Position numbers and translations under genes: made by a program
In this document: positions 5,268-5,393 of the stretch, piece after piece
Numbering within the stretch: position 1 is the stretch's first letter
Layout: the number at the start of each line of letters is the position of its first letter
DNA from: Thermoplasmata archaeon
GTDB lineage: Archaea; Thermoplasmatota; Thermoplasmata; Thermoplasmatales; Thermoplasmataceae
Length of the DNA: 5,393 bases
Reading direction: 5' to 3'
Assembly: GCA_021826835.1 (NCBI GenBank)
Contig: JAKAYH010000190.1
Span: 1-5,393, forward strand
Notes under the pieces: model-generated
What the model saw: only the letters and a program-made list of their open reading frames with translations
Told to the model about the DNA's origin: nothing
The model's database searches: none

Positions 5268-5342
5268 GGGCTCGTGGCCTAGTCTGGATAAGGCACCGTC
5301 CTTCTAAGTCGGTGATCGTGGGTCCGAATCCCACCGAGCCCG
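5268..5342 (+). tRNA. tRNA-Arg (anticodon TCT)
   Basis: A 75-nt cloverleaf. The acceptor stem GGGCTCG (5268-5274) pairs fully with CGAGCCC (5335-5341), with discriminator G at 5342 and no encoded CCA. The D stem GCCT/AGGC is perfect, with G18-G19 and G15, the archaeosine site. The anticodon loop CTTCTAA (5301-5307) gives TCT (5303-5305), reading AGA and probably AGG. The T stem GTGGG/CCCAC is perfect. There is no intron. Two oddities: the anticodon stem CCGTC/GTCGG has a U-U mismatch at 30-40 (5299, 5309), and the T loop is TCCGAAT, with C instead of the nearly invariant T at position 55 (5324). Everything else looks functional. U36-A37-A38 is the context for t6A modification by the KEOPS pathway, a subunit of which is encoded divergently next door. 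Confidence 0.93.
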
Positions 5343-5363
5343 TCTTCTATATGGTATAGGTTA

Positions 5364-5391
5364 TTTTTTTGTGCAGGTTTTTTCATTTTTT
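5364..5391 (+). terminator. Oligo-T terminator of the tRNA-Arg gene
   Basis: Three T tracts follow the tRNA in succession: T7 (5364-5370), T6 (5378-5383) and T6 (5386-5391). Tandem T tracts without a hairpin are the usual archaeal intrinsic termination signal. The first begins 22 bases after the mature 3' end, so a short 3' trailer would be trimmed before CCA addition. Confidence 0.65.
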
Positions 5392-5393
5392 CT

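Noticed and set aside
5260..5270. Palindrome CCCTTTAAGGG at the 5' end of the tRNA gene
   Set aside because: It is short, and its right half is the tRNA acceptor GGG. Probably coincidence, although it could influence 5' trimming.
5268..5342. tRNA-Arg as attachment site for an integrated element carrying the cassette
   Set aside because: No repeat of the tRNA 3' end and no integrase are visible, and three housekeeping genes separate the tRNA from the cassette.
1..5393. CRISPR array, insertion sequence or long repeats
   Set aside because: No regularly spaced repeats, transposase frames or terminal inverted repeats were seen on either strand.

Overview
The window is archaeal, most probably from a member of the Thermoplasmatota (the Thermoplasma / Ferroplasma / Cuniculiplasma kind). 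Evidence is a KEOPS Pcc1 gene directly before a prefoldin beta gene (a widespread archaeal gene order), an archaeal MptA-type GTP cyclohydrolase, TATA-box promoters, oligo-T terminators without hairpins, moderate-to-low GC, and heavy use of AGA/AGG arginine codons. The exact lineage is inference.

Layout. The + strand begins inside the 3' part of a hotdog acyl-CoA thioesterase gene (to 274), followed by a small two-helix membrane protein (339-563) that appears to have a leaderless mRNA. Everything from 549 to 5200 is on the minus strand, in two transcription blocks. The first, read from 5200 downwards, is pcc1 - pfdB - mptA, a housekeeping operon for tRNA t6A modification, protein folding and pterin/7-deazapurine precursor synthesis. 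It ends at an oligo-T tract near 3660. The second, read from about 3591 down to 549, is three tightly overlapping genes: a ~100-residue two-helix pilin-like protein, a 315-residue polytopic membrane protein, and a 597-residue membrane-anchored VirB4/HerA-type ATPase. On the + strand, divergent from pcc1, lies a tRNA-Arg(TCT) gene (5268-5342) followed by oligo-T tracts.

The most interesting element is the three-gene cassette at 549-3591. Its composition (VirB2-like candidate pilin, VirB6/CedA-like channel, VirB4/CedB-like motor) matches the minimal core of the archaeal Ced/Ted DNA-import machines, which are relatives of conjugative type IV secretion. No relaxase, coupling protein or integrase is visible, and the neighbours are chromosomal housekeeping genes. 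It may therefore be a domesticated DNA-uptake or exchange device in a euryarchaeal lineage, whereas Ced/Ted were described from Thermoproteota (Crenarchaeota). The ATPase assignment is strong. The two membrane partners are assigned from topology, size and operon context.

A second point of interest is the 67-nt divergent region between pcc1 and tRNA-Arg(TCT). It holds one palindromic TATA element correctly spaced for both genes, and this tRNA carries U36-A37-A38 and reads an ANN codon, so it is an expected substrate of the KEOPS pathway. The tRNA also has two unusual bases: a U30-U40 mismatch and C at position 55.
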